This document shows, piece after piece, positions 1 to 5,096 of a stretch of 5,523 nucleotides of DNA; positions within the stretch are counted from its first letter, which is position 1; the number at the start of each line of letters is the position of its first letter. Where the stretch lies: positions 1-5,523 of the forward strand of contig JAJAYY010000092.1 of NCBI GenBank assembly GCA_026785965.1, written 5' to 3'. The DNA is from Sphingomonas bacterium (GTDB lineage: Bacteria > Pseudomonadota > Alphaproteobacteria > Sphingomonadales > Sphingomonadaceae). Below the pieces are notes generated by a model that searched no databases, had not been told where the DNA came from, and was given only the letters and a program-made list of their open reading frames with translations. Position numbers and translations under genes: made by a program.

Positions 1-432
1 ATCATGCCGGGCAAGGTCAACCCGACCCAGTGCGAAATGCTGACAATGGTCGCCGCCCAGGTGATGGGCAATCATGTCGCGGTCACCGTTGGCGGGCTTC
101 AGGGCCATTTGGAATTGAACGTGTTCAAGCCGTTGATCGGCGCCAACGTCATCCGCTCGATCAACCTGTTGTCGACCGGAATGCTGAGCTTTACCGAGCG
201 CGCGCTCGACCGGCTCGAGCCTGACGAGGATCGTATCGCAGATCTGATGAACCGCTCGCTGATGCTGGTTACCGCCCTCGCGCCCGAGATTGGCTATGAC
301 AATGCCGCGACTATCGCCAAGCACGCCCATCGGCAGGGCATGACCTTGAAGGAAGCCGGGCTCGACCTTGGGCTGGTCGACGAAGCGACCTTCGACCGGG
401 TGGTCAAGCCGGAGTCGATGTTGGGTCGTTGA
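1..432 (+). CDS. fumC: Class II fumarate hydratase, C-terminal part (5' truncated by window edge)
   Basis: The reading frame is open from base 1 and ends at a TGA at 430-432, leaving 143 C-terminal residues of a protein usually about 460 long. Class II fumarase interconverts fumarate and L-malate in the TCA cycle as an iron-independent cytoplasmic homotetramer. The visible start, [12 protein letters not shown], is the end of the GSSxMPxKxN signature loop of the fumarase/aspartase superfamily. The block [12 protein letters not shown] and the tail with [28 protein letters not shown] and [10 protein letters not shown] are typical of the FumC C-terminal domain, which separates it from aspartase and argininosuccinate lyase. 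The frame is intact. The next gene starts 40 nt downstream without an obvious terminator, so read-through transcription is possible. Confidence 0.96.
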   Translation: MMPGKVNPTQCEMLTMVAAQVMGNHVAVTVGGLQGHLELNVFKPLIGANVIRSINLLSTGMLSFTERALDRLEPDEDRIADLMNRSLMLVTALAPEIGYDNAATIAKHAHRQGMTLKEAGLDLGLVDEATFDRVVKPESMLGR

Positions 433-460
433 TGTGCCATATCCGGCGCCGACCGACGCT

Positions 461-467
461 GGAGGAA
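461..467 (+). promoter_or_regulatory. Shine-Dalgarno site for the DUF4142-like gene
   Basis: GGAGGAA lies 5 nt before the ATG at 473. It decides the start: the same frame is open further upstream (an ATG at 368 lies inside fumC), but only the ATG at 473 combines this strong site with an immediate lipoprotein signal peptide. Confidence 0.8.
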
Positions 468-472
468 ATGCG

Positions 473-1006
473 ATGCGCACCACCTGGAAACTTTGTCTTG
501 GCGCCGTTTCGACCGCCCTGTTGCTGACTGCTTGCCAGACCGGCGCACCATCCCCCCGGCAACCCTCGTCGCGCCCGCCATCGGGGGGTGGCGTCGCGCT
601 CGCCCCGGCCGACTATGTCGCGACCGCCGCTTCGATCGACCTGTTCGTGGTCAAGGCCGCCGAATTGGCGCTCGACCGTTCGGGCAATTATCGCGTGCGC
701 GCGCTCGCTTCGAGCTTCTCCGAAAGCCATCGCGGATTGGCCGGGCAATTGTCCTTCGCCGGTCGCCGCGTCGACACCTTGCCCTCGGCGCGACTGTTGC
801 CGCGCGAAGCGGAGCGGCTCGCCGCGCTCCAGACCCAGCAACCGTTCGACGCCACCTTTCTTCGCCAGATGATCCTCACGCACGAGCAGTCGCTCGCGCT
901 GCACGGCAATTTCGCCGTGCGCGGGTCAAGCCCGACACTGCGCCCGGTCGCCGCCTCGGCTGAGCGGGTTGAGCGTGCCCACCTCGACGAATTGCGCCGA
1001 CAGTGA
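473..1006 (+). CDS. DUF4142-like lipoprotein
   Basis: This encodes 177 residues. Residues 1-21 form a lipoprotein signal: positive MRTTWK, a hydrophobic stretch, then lipobox LTAC with the lipidated Cys at 21, so the mature protein should be anchored in the envelope and face the periplasm. A Pro/Ser/Gly-rich linker (about 22-45) leads into an alpha-helical domain (about 47-175). That domain fits the DUF4142 pattern of ferritin-like, helix-bundle periplasmic proteins: ASIDLFVVKAAELAL at the start, ASSFSESH with H86, QPFDATFLRQMILTHEQSLALH with H137 and H144, and a final AERVERAHLDEL with H170. The domain assignment comes from remembered pattern similarity and is moderate; molecular function is unknown. 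The gene lies 40 nt after fumC and overlaps the next lipoprotein gene by 4 nt, so those two are probably co-translated. Confidence 0.8.
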   Translation: MRTTWKLCLGAVSTALLLTACQTGAPSPRQPSSRPPSGGGVALAPADYVATAASIDLFVVKAAELALDRSGNYRVRALASSFSESHRGLAGQLSFAGRRVDTLPSARLLPREAERLAALQTQQPFDATFLRQMILTHEQSLALHGNFAVRGSSPTLRPVAASAERVERAHLDELRRQ

Positions 1007-1404
1007 GCCGCCGACTTGCCCTCCTCGTTGCATTGCTCGTCTCGGGCTGCGCGGCGACCCCGCTTCGCGCGCCGGTGACCGGTCAATGGGGTGGCGAGCA
1101 CGTCGGCTTGATGCTCAACAGCGGCGGGGGCGGAGCGCTCGATTATGATTGCGCTGCGGGGTCGATCGATGGCCCGGTCGTGACCGACGCCGCAGGGCGC
1201 TTCACCGCCACCGGCACTCACACCCCCGGCCATGGCGGGCCCGACCGGGTTGGCGAAGTCCCGCCGCGCCATCCAGCGACTTACTCGGGCAGCGTGCGCG
1301 GCGATGTCATGACGCTGGTGATCGACGTCCCCGCGATCGCCGCGCGGATCGGCCCGTACACGCTTCGCCGCGGCGCGATGCCCAATCTCATGCGTTGTCT
1401 TTGA
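1003..1404 (+). CDS. Small uncharacterised lipoprotein
   Basis: This encodes 133 residues from a GTG that overlaps the preceding TGA as GTGA, an arrangement typical of translational coupling; no independent Shine-Dalgarno site is needed or obvious. Residues 1-16 form a short lipoprotein signal (MSRR, a hydrophobic stretch, lipobox VSGC with Cys16). The mature part is rich in Gly, Thr and Val and looks beta-stranded, with blocks GQWGGEHVGL (27-36), YDCAAGSIDGPV (48-59), a His/Gly/Pro-rich stretch around 71-96 and YTLRRGAMPNLMRCL at the C-terminus. Apart from the lipidated Cys, only C50 and C132 remain, so a periplasmic disulfide is plausible. The block pattern resembles short conserved hypothetical lipoproteins that I recall from several bacterial phyla, but I know no function. 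Confidence 0.75.
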   Translation: MSRRLALLVALLVSGCAATPLRAPVTGQWGGEHVGLMLNSGGGGALDYDCAAGSIDGPVVTDAAGRFTATGTHTPGHGGPDRVGEVPPRHPATYSGSVRGDVMTLVIDVPAIAARIGPYTLRRGAMPNLMRCL

Positions 1405-1410
1405 TCCGCA

Positions 1411-1439
1411 TTGCGCCGCGCCGCCGCGCCACCTAACAT
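1411..1439 (+). promoter_or_regulatory. Candidate housekeeping-type promoter for the sigma factor gene
   Basis: TTGCGC at 1411-1416 and TAACAT at 1434-1439 are separated by exactly 17 nt. They match the -35 and -10 consensus at 3 of 6 and 4 of 6 bases. Transcription starting 7-8 nt after the -10 box would begin at about 1446-1447, on the GTG proposed as the sigma start. That would give a leaderless mRNA and explain why no Shine-Dalgarno site is seen. The match is imperfect and could be chance in GC-rich DNA. Confidence 0.33.
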
Positions 1440-1446
1440 CCACCCC

Positions 1447-2025
1447 GTGGACACCGCGCCTGCTCCATCCGGCCCCGATGCCGCGCGCCAGCGCTTGGTC
1501 GAGGCGTTGGTCGCGACCGGCGCGGAAGACCGTGGCGCCTTCCGCACCCTCTATCGGCTGACCTCGGCGAAGCTTTTTGGCGTTTGCCTTCGTATCTGTG
1601 GTGATCGCCAGGCTGCGGAGGATGTGTTGAGCGAGGTCTATTTGACCGTTTGGAAGCGTGCCGGGGCGTTTGAACCCGGCCGCGCCAGCCCGATCAGCTG
1701 GCTGGCGACGATCGCGCGCAATCGCGCCATCGACTGGCGCCGCTCATCAGGTCGTCAGCCGCTCGCCTCGGTCGATGTGATCGCCGAACTCGCCGACGAA
1801 ACACCTTCTGCGATCGACCGCTTGCTGCTCGACGAGCGCGAGGCGCAGCTCCATCATTGCCTCGATGAGCTCGACGGCCCGCAGCGCGACGCGATCCGTA
1901 CTGCTTTCTTCGACGGCCTGACCTATGCCGAACTCGCCGTCCGCCGCGACGTGCCATTGGGCACAATGAAGAGCTGGGTCCGGCGTGGCCTTATTCGGTT
2001 GAAGGATTGCCTCGGTGACGACTGA
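1447..2025 (+). CDS. ECF-type sigma-70 family RNA polymerase sigma factor, SigK-like
   Basis: This encodes 192 residues from GTG 1447 (an in-frame TTG at 1411 would add 12 residues; neither has a clear Shine-Dalgarno site). It directs RNA polymerase to a dedicated promoter set. The sigma-2 region (about 28-100) contains FRTLYRLTSAKLFGVCLRI, the helix AEDVLSEVYLTVW for core binding and -10 recognition, and SWLATIARNRAIDWRR. After a linker, sigma-4 (about 130-187) has LDELDGPQRDAIRTAFFDGLTYAELA in separate helices and the helix-turn-helix with VPLGTMKSWVRRGLIRLKDCL for -35 recognition. There is no region 1.1 or 3, and the length is normal for the ECF class. Cysteines are C47, C51, C138 and C188; the last two flank sigma-4 and match the redox pair I recall for mycobacterial SigK (C133/C183). 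The stop codon overlaps the start region of the anti-sigma gene. Confidence 0.93.
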   Translation: MDTAPAPSGPDAARQRLVEALVATGAEDRGAFRTLYRLTSAKLFGVCLRICGDRQAAEDVLSEVYLTVWKRAGAFEPGRASPISWLATIARNRAIDWRRSSGRQPLASVDVIAELADETPSAIDRLLLDEREAQLHHCLDELDGPQRDAIRTAFFDGLTYAELAVRRDVPLGTMKSWVRRGLIRLKDCLGDD

Positions 2026-2704
2026 CCCGCGCCTCATTGGCGACGAGCCTGACGTGGCCGCCGCCGAACTCGCGCTTGGCTTGCTTGAGGGCGACGATCG
2101 CGCCGCCGCGCTTCGCCGCCAGCTTGCCGAACCCGCCTTTGCGCGTGATGTCGAGCGCTGGCGCGACCGGTTCGCCGCTTTGTTCAGCGCCTTCCCGGTA
2201 AAGGAGCCCGACGCCGGTCTCGAACAGCGCATTCTCTCGCGGCTTGATCCCGCCAGTTCCCGCCCGGGGCTGTGGCGACCGTTCGCGATCGCCTCGTCGC
2301 TCGCCGCGGCAAGCCTGCTTGGGGTGGTGCTGGTGCGCCCCGATCCGATCGCCCCGCCGGCTGCGGTCCAACCTACGCCGATGGTCGCCGCATTCATGAT
2401 CGAGGGGCATAAGGAGCCGACGCTCGCGGTCTATGATGCCGCGCGTGGTCAGGTCCGCATGCCCGGGCCGATGCCGATCCCGAAAGGGCGTAGCGCGCAA
2501 TTGTGGGCGATCGTCGGCAATCAGCCGCCGCATCCGCTCGGCCTGTTCCATCTGGCCGGGGGCGGAGTGATGGCCGATGCATCCTCGCCCACACCGATCG
2601 GCGAAGGGACCATGTTCGCGATCTCGATTGAGCCGCTCGGCGGGTCGCCGACCGGGCTTCCGACCGGCCCGGTCGTCGCCAGCGCCAGGCTGTCGCGAGT
2701 CTGA
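2015..2704 (+). CDS. RskA-type membrane anti-sigma factor
   Basis: This encodes 229 residues from GTG 2015, preceded by AAGGA at 2002-2006 (8 nt spacing) and overlapping the sigma gene by 11 nt, so production of the two partners is probably coupled. The cytoplasmic N-terminal part (1-85) has the AAAELALGLLEGDDRAAALRR type of helix seen in RskA/ChrR-like anti-sigma domains, then VERWRDRFAAL. One membrane segment lies at about 88-107 (PFAIASSLAAASLLGVVLV). The periplasmic C-terminal domain (about 120-229) contains the RskA hallmark AQLWAIVGN...PLGLFHL (162-180). No HxxxCxxC zinc motif is present and the protein has no cysteine, so this is not a zinc-binding (ZAS) anti-sigma factor. It should sequester the neighbouring sigma factor at the inner membrane. 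Family members are released by regulated intramembrane proteolysis; the signal here is unknown. Confidence 0.9.
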   Translation: MTTDPRLIGDEPDVAAAELALGLLEGDDRAAALRRQLAEPAFARDVERWRDRFAALFSAFPVKEPDAGLEQRILSRLDPASSRPGLWRPFAIASSLAAASLLGVVLVRPDPIAPPAAVQPTPMVAAFMIEGHKEPTLAVYDAARGQVRMPGPMPIPKGRSAQLWAIVGNQPPHPLGLFHLAGGGVMADASSPTPIGEGTMFAISIEPLGGSPTGLPTGPVVASARLSRV

Positions 2705-2716
2705 TCCCGCCGCGCT

Positions 2717-2743
2717 GCATCCGCGCCGCGTCTGCCTCCGTAT
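2717..2743 (+). promoter_or_regulatory. Candidate ECF (SigK-like) promoter of the FAS1 gene
   Basis: The 87-nt gap before the FAS1 gene contains GCATCC (2717-2722) and CCGTAT (2738-2743), 15 nt apart. The mycobacterial SigK consensus, from memory, is CCATCC-N16-17-CCGAAT, so each box matches at 5 of 6 bases with a spacer one base short. A start near 2750 would leave a leader of about 40 nt containing the Shine-Dalgarno site. Support is the match, the position and the adjacent sigma gene; there is no direct proof. Confidence 0.42.
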
Positions 2744-2791
2744 CTCCCCCAAGCCAGGCCGTCGGGCACCGGCGAAAAAAGGGAGATTACA

Positions 2792-3358
2792 ATGTCATTC
2801 AAAACTACCTTGCTGGCCGCCGCCGTCCTCGCGACCACGGCCTGCACCACGATGAGCGCGGACAGTTCGATTGCCAAGGAGAATCCGATGGTCGGCGGCG
2901 CGGAGATGTATGCGACCCGCAACATTGTCGAAAATGCGGTCAATTCGGCCGATCACACCACGCTGGTCGCCGCGGTCAAGGCCGCCGGGCTGGTCGACAC
3001 GCTGTCGAGCCCCGGCCCGTTCACTGTCTTCGCCCCGACCAATGCGGCGTTCGGCAAATTGCCCGCCGGCACGGTCGATAGCTTGGTCATGCCCGCCAAC
3101 AAGGCCGCGCCGACCAACATTCTGACTTATCATGTCGTCCCCGGCCGGATCACCGCCGACCAGATCGCCAGCCTCGCTGCCGCCAATGGCGGCGTTGCGA
3201 CCTACACCACCGTCCAAGGCGAACCGTTGCGCTTCTCGCAGCGCGGTTCGGGCTGGATCGTGACCGATTCCAAGGGCGGATCGGCAAACATCACGATCGC
3301 CAATGTCATGCAGTCCAACGGCGTGATCCACGTCATCGATACGGTCTTGATGCCGTAA
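2792..3358 (+). CDS. Fasciclin (FAS1) domain exported protein
   Basis: This encodes 188 residues from ATG 2792, with Shine-Dalgarno GGGAG at 2781-2785 (6 nt spacing). The N-terminus MSFKTTLLAAAVLATTAC is an export signal. Cys18 suggests a lipoprotein, but position -3 is Thr rather than Leu, so non-lipid cleavage is also possible. A single FAS1 domain spans about 43-188: NIVENAVNSADHTTLVAAV at the start, the H1 box GPFTVFAPTNAAF (75-87), LTYHVVPG (111-118) and the H2-type end NGVIHVIDTVLMP (176-188). FAS1 domains act in surface adhesion or protein-protein contact in the envelope; the ligand here cannot be told. It lies 87 nt downstream of the sigma/anti-sigma pair on the same strand and is the most likely target of that sigma factor. 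The gene looks intact and of normal length for a single-domain bacterial FAS1 protein. Confidence 0.94.
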   Translation: MSFKTTLLAAAVLATTACTTMSADSSIAKENPMVGGAEMYATRNIVENAVNSADHTTLVAAVKAAGLVDTLSSPGPFTVFAPTNAAFGKLPAGTVDSLVMPANKAAPTNILTYHVVPGRITADQIASLAAANGGVATYTTVQGEPLRFSQRGSGWIVTDSKGGSANITIANVMQSNGVIHVIDTVLMP

Positions 3359-3363
3359 CCCTC

Positions 3364-3403
3364 TCGGCTGGCGGTTTTAGCAGCCCCCTTGGCCGCCAGC
3401 CGA
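3364..3403. terminator. Hairpin between convergent genes, probable bidirectional terminator
   Basis: The arm TCGGCTGGCGG (3364-3374) is the exact inverse complement of CCGCCAGCCGA (3393-3403), an 11-bp GC-rich stem with an 18-nt loop. It sits in the 53-nt gap between the stop of the FAS1 gene (+) and the stop of the DUF2585 gene (-), where a shared terminator is expected. There is no long T-run on either side (AACCTTATTT follows on the + strand), so it is not a textbook intrinsic terminator. Confidence 0.65.
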
Positions 3404-3411
3404 ACCTTATT

Positions 3412-3972
3412 TCAGCCCGCCTGCCACGCGCGAATCGTGTCGTTCGGGGCCACCAACATCCACACGTTAAGCGTCAGATTGTCGCGGATCGCGATCAGTG
3501 GGACGAGCTCAAGTAACAAAATTAGCGCACCGCTTGCCCATAATGGCAACTTCCTTGCTGCGAGGAAGCCAATCGCCATCATCACGATGTCGCTCAGCGA
3601 ATTGACGATGCTGTCGCCGCTATAACCGAGCGCGATCGTCGCCTCGCGGTAGCGGTCGATGATCAACGGCGTATTCTCGACCAATTCCCACGCCGCTTCG
3701 ACCATCAGCGCGACCACGAAGCGCGGTTCGAGCGGCCAGCGCGGCGCGGCCCAGCGCAGCGCGGCGTAAAACAAGAATCCGTGGACTAGGTGGCTTGGGC
3801 TGTACCAGTCGGCCAGCATCTGGCTTTGCTCCGGCCCGACATGGCCCCACAAAGCGACCGTTCCGCAGGTGCAGATCGGTGGGCGTCCGAAGATGAGCAG
3901 GATCAGGGCGGCGATGACGAGCACTGCGACCAATGCGAATGTTGGGGCAATGCGGGGAAAGCGGGCGATCAT
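3412..3972 (-). CDS. DUF2585 / UPF0314 family inner-membrane protein
   Basis: This encodes 186 residues, reading from ATG at 3972 down to TGA at 3412. It is a polytopic membrane protein with likely membrane segments at about 10-28, 60-73, 84-98, 122-139 and 146-161. Recognisable family blocks are GRPPICTCG (29-37), DWYSPSHLVHGFLFY (55-69), WELVENTPLIIDRYRE (95-110) and GYSGDSIVNSLSDI (116-129); they are conserved polar and Cys/His/Glu/Asp-containing patches within hydrophobic surroundings. The family occurs mainly in alphaproteobacteria and, to my knowledge, has no established function. The conserved WELVEN and GYSGDS patches hint at an active or binding site in the membrane, which is only an inference. 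No strong Shine-Dalgarno site is visible. It is divergent from the CorA-type gene, with 63 nt between the starts, and convergent with the FAS1 gene. Confidence 0.9.
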   Translation of the reverse strand: MIARFPRIAPTFALVAVLVIAALILLIFGRPPICTCGTVALWGHVGPEQSQMLADWYSPSHLVHGFLFYAALRWAAPRWPLEPRFVVALMVEAAWELVENTPLIIDRYREATIALGYSGDSIVNSLSDIVMMAIGFLAARKLPLWASGALILLLELVPLIAIRDNLTLNVWMLVAPNDTIRAWQAG

Positions 3973-4035
3973 CGCGATGGGCTAGGCGAGCGTCCGACTC
4001 TTGCCAAGCGTCGCGCTTTTGCGCACCACCCGCCG
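3973..4035. other. Divergent intergenic region, DUF2585 gene and corA
   Basis: These 63 nt must hold the start signals for both divergent genes unless the promoters lie inside the coding regions. I see no convincing -35/-10 pair on either strand and no strong Shine-Dalgarno site before either start. On the - strand a TTGGCA with a TAGCCC 17 nt further on is the best but weak candidate. A short inverted repeat, AAGCG-TCG-CGCTT, sits at 4006-4018. Confidence 0.4.
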
Positions 4036-5013
4036 ATGCTTCGCTTGTTCGGACCCGATTGTGCTCCCGCCCCGATTGATGCGGCCCAACTTGGCGCGCT
4101 TCCGGAAGGCGCGATCTGGGTTGATTTGCTTGAGCCGACCAAGGAGGAAGAGTCGCTCGCCGAAAAGCTGGTCGGGACCAATATTCCGACCCGCGAGGAA
4201 CTCGCCGAAATCGAGCCATCAAGCCGTCTCTACCAGAAGCGCGGCGCCGCCTTCATGACCATGTCGGTGCTTTTTGGTATTGTTGGTGGTCGTCCCGACA
4301 GCGGCCCGATCGGCTTCATCCTGACCGACACGCACCTCGTCACGGTGCGTTATATCGATCCCAAGCCGTTCATCATCTTCGCCGAGCATGTTTATGCCGA
4401 GCCCGAATTGGCGTCCGATGCGCGCACCGTATTTGTCCGCTTGCTTGATGCGATCATCGATCGGCTGGCCGACGAGTTTGAAGTTGCGGGGAAAGAGATC
4501 GAGGCGATTTCAAGCCAGATTTTCGAACATCACGCCCATCGCTCACGCAGCCAGCCCGAAATGCGGCTCGAGGCCCTGCTGATGCGCATCGGCAAGGCCC
4601 AGCAAGTGCTCGCCAAGCTTCGCGAAACGTCGGTCAGCTCGACACGACTGCTGACTTTCCTCGCCTCACTCGACTCGATCGATGGCGACGCGGTCAATCG
4701 CCGCCATGTCCAAAGCCTGGTCGCCGACGCCCATGCGCTCAACGATCACAGCAATTTCCTCGGCGACAATCTGACCTTCCTGCTCGACGCGTCGCTCGGG
4801 CTGATCAGCCTGCAGCAGAATCTGGTGATGAAGATCTTCTCGATCGTCGCGGTGGTGCTGATGCCGCCGACGCTGATCGCTGGAATCTACGGCATGAACT
4901 TCACGCATATGCCCGAACTCGCCTGGCTCGCGGGCTACCCGTGGGCGTTGGGACTGATGCTCGCGAGCGCGGTCCTGCCCTACATGTTTGCGCGCCGCCG
5001 TGGCTGGCTGTGA
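4036..5013 (+). CDS. corA: CorA-family divalent cation (Mg2+) transporter
   Basis: This encodes 325 residues from ATG 4036; the frame is open upstream to 3790, but that part lies antisense to the DUF2585 gene and MLRLFGPD is a usual CorA start. CorA proteins are homopentameric inner-membrane channels for Mg2+ (also Co2+ and Ni2+). The large cytoplasmic domain (about 1-260) begins with IWVDLLEPTKEEE, followed by LAEIEPSSRLYQKRGAAFM and the long stalk helices (about 130-265, e.g. LRETSVSSTRLLTFLASLDS). Two C-terminal membrane segments follow (about 266-285 and 300-319), joined by the loop YGMNFTHMPEL, whose GMN (286-288) is the defining selectivity motif. A basic tail, ARRRGWL, ends the protein. 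Related ZntB proteins share the fold, so the transported ion is not certain. No Mg-sensing leader is visible: the gap upstream is only 63 nt. Confidence 0.94.
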   Translation: MLRLFGPDCAPAPIDAAQLGALPEGAIWVDLLEPTKEEESLAEKLVGTNIPTREELAEIEPSSRLYQKRGAAFMTMSVLFGIVGGRPDSGPIGFILTDTHLVTVRYIDPKPFIIFAEHVYAEPELASDARTVFVRLLDAIIDRLADEFEVAGKEIEAISSQIFEHHAHRSRSQPEMRLEALLMRIGKAQQVLAKLRETSVSSTRLLTFLASLDSIDGDAVNRRHVQSLVADAHALNDHSNFLGDNLTFLLDASLGLISLQQNLVMKIFSIVAVVLMPPTLIAGIYGMNFTHMPELAWLAGYPWALGLMLASAVLPYMFARRRGWL

Positions 5014-5030
5014 GCGGATAGTCACATCCT

Positions 5031-5059
5031 TTGTCTTAGTCGTTCGTTCTTGCTAGGCG
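5031..5059 (+). promoter_or_regulatory. Weak candidate promoter for acnA
   Basis: TTGTCT at 5031-5036 and TAGGCG at 5054-5059 are 17 nt apart in the 83-nt gap between the CorA gene and acnA. The -35 match is fair (4 of 6) and the -10 match poor (TA only at the conserved start). It is listed because acnA is likely to have its own promoter and this is the best pair I see in the gap. Confidence 0.25.
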
Positions 5060-5083
5060 CGCAGCTTACGCAAACGCGCGCAG
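5057..5083 (+). repeat. Paired GCGCGCAG repeat / possible leader hairpin before acnA
   Basis: GCGCGCAG occurs at 5057-5064 and again at 5076-5083. Since GCGCGC is its own inverse complement, 5057-5062 can also pair with 5076-5081 to form a 6-bp stem with a 13-nt loop directly before the Shine-Dalgarno site. The repeat is short and GC-rich, so chance is quite possible. Confidence 0.4.
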
Positions 5084-5096
5084 AGAGGGCAGCTTC

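Noticed and set aside
368..472. N-terminal extension of the DUF4142-like protein to an ATG inside fumC
   Set aside because: It overlaps fumC, and the Shine-Dalgarno site plus signal peptide clearly mark ATG 473.
688..1443. Long open frame on the - strand opposite the lipoprotein genes
   Set aside because: Its composition is the Arg/Ala/Ser-rich type typical of antisense frames in GC-rich DNA; no domain is recognisable and the opposite strand has two clear lipoprotein genes.
1747..2752. Open frames on the - strand opposite the sigma/anti-sigma genes
   Set aside because: They are shadow frames with Arg-rich low-complexity translations, opposite two genes with clear family motifs.
2795..3331. 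178-codon - strand frame opposite the FAS1 gene
   Set aside because: It is Gly/Arg/Asp-rich without any motif and is fully explained as the antisense of the FAS1 coding sequence.
4001..4029. TTGCCA at 4001 as a -35 box for corA
   Set aside because: The hexamer 17 nt downstream (CACCAC) bears no resemblance to a -10 box, and nearby spacings do not help.
3790..4035. 82-codon N-terminal extension of the CorA reading frame
   Set aside because: It runs antisense through the start half of the well-supported DUF2585 gene, has a low-complexity hydrophilic composition, and CorA proteins normally begin near MLRLFGPD.
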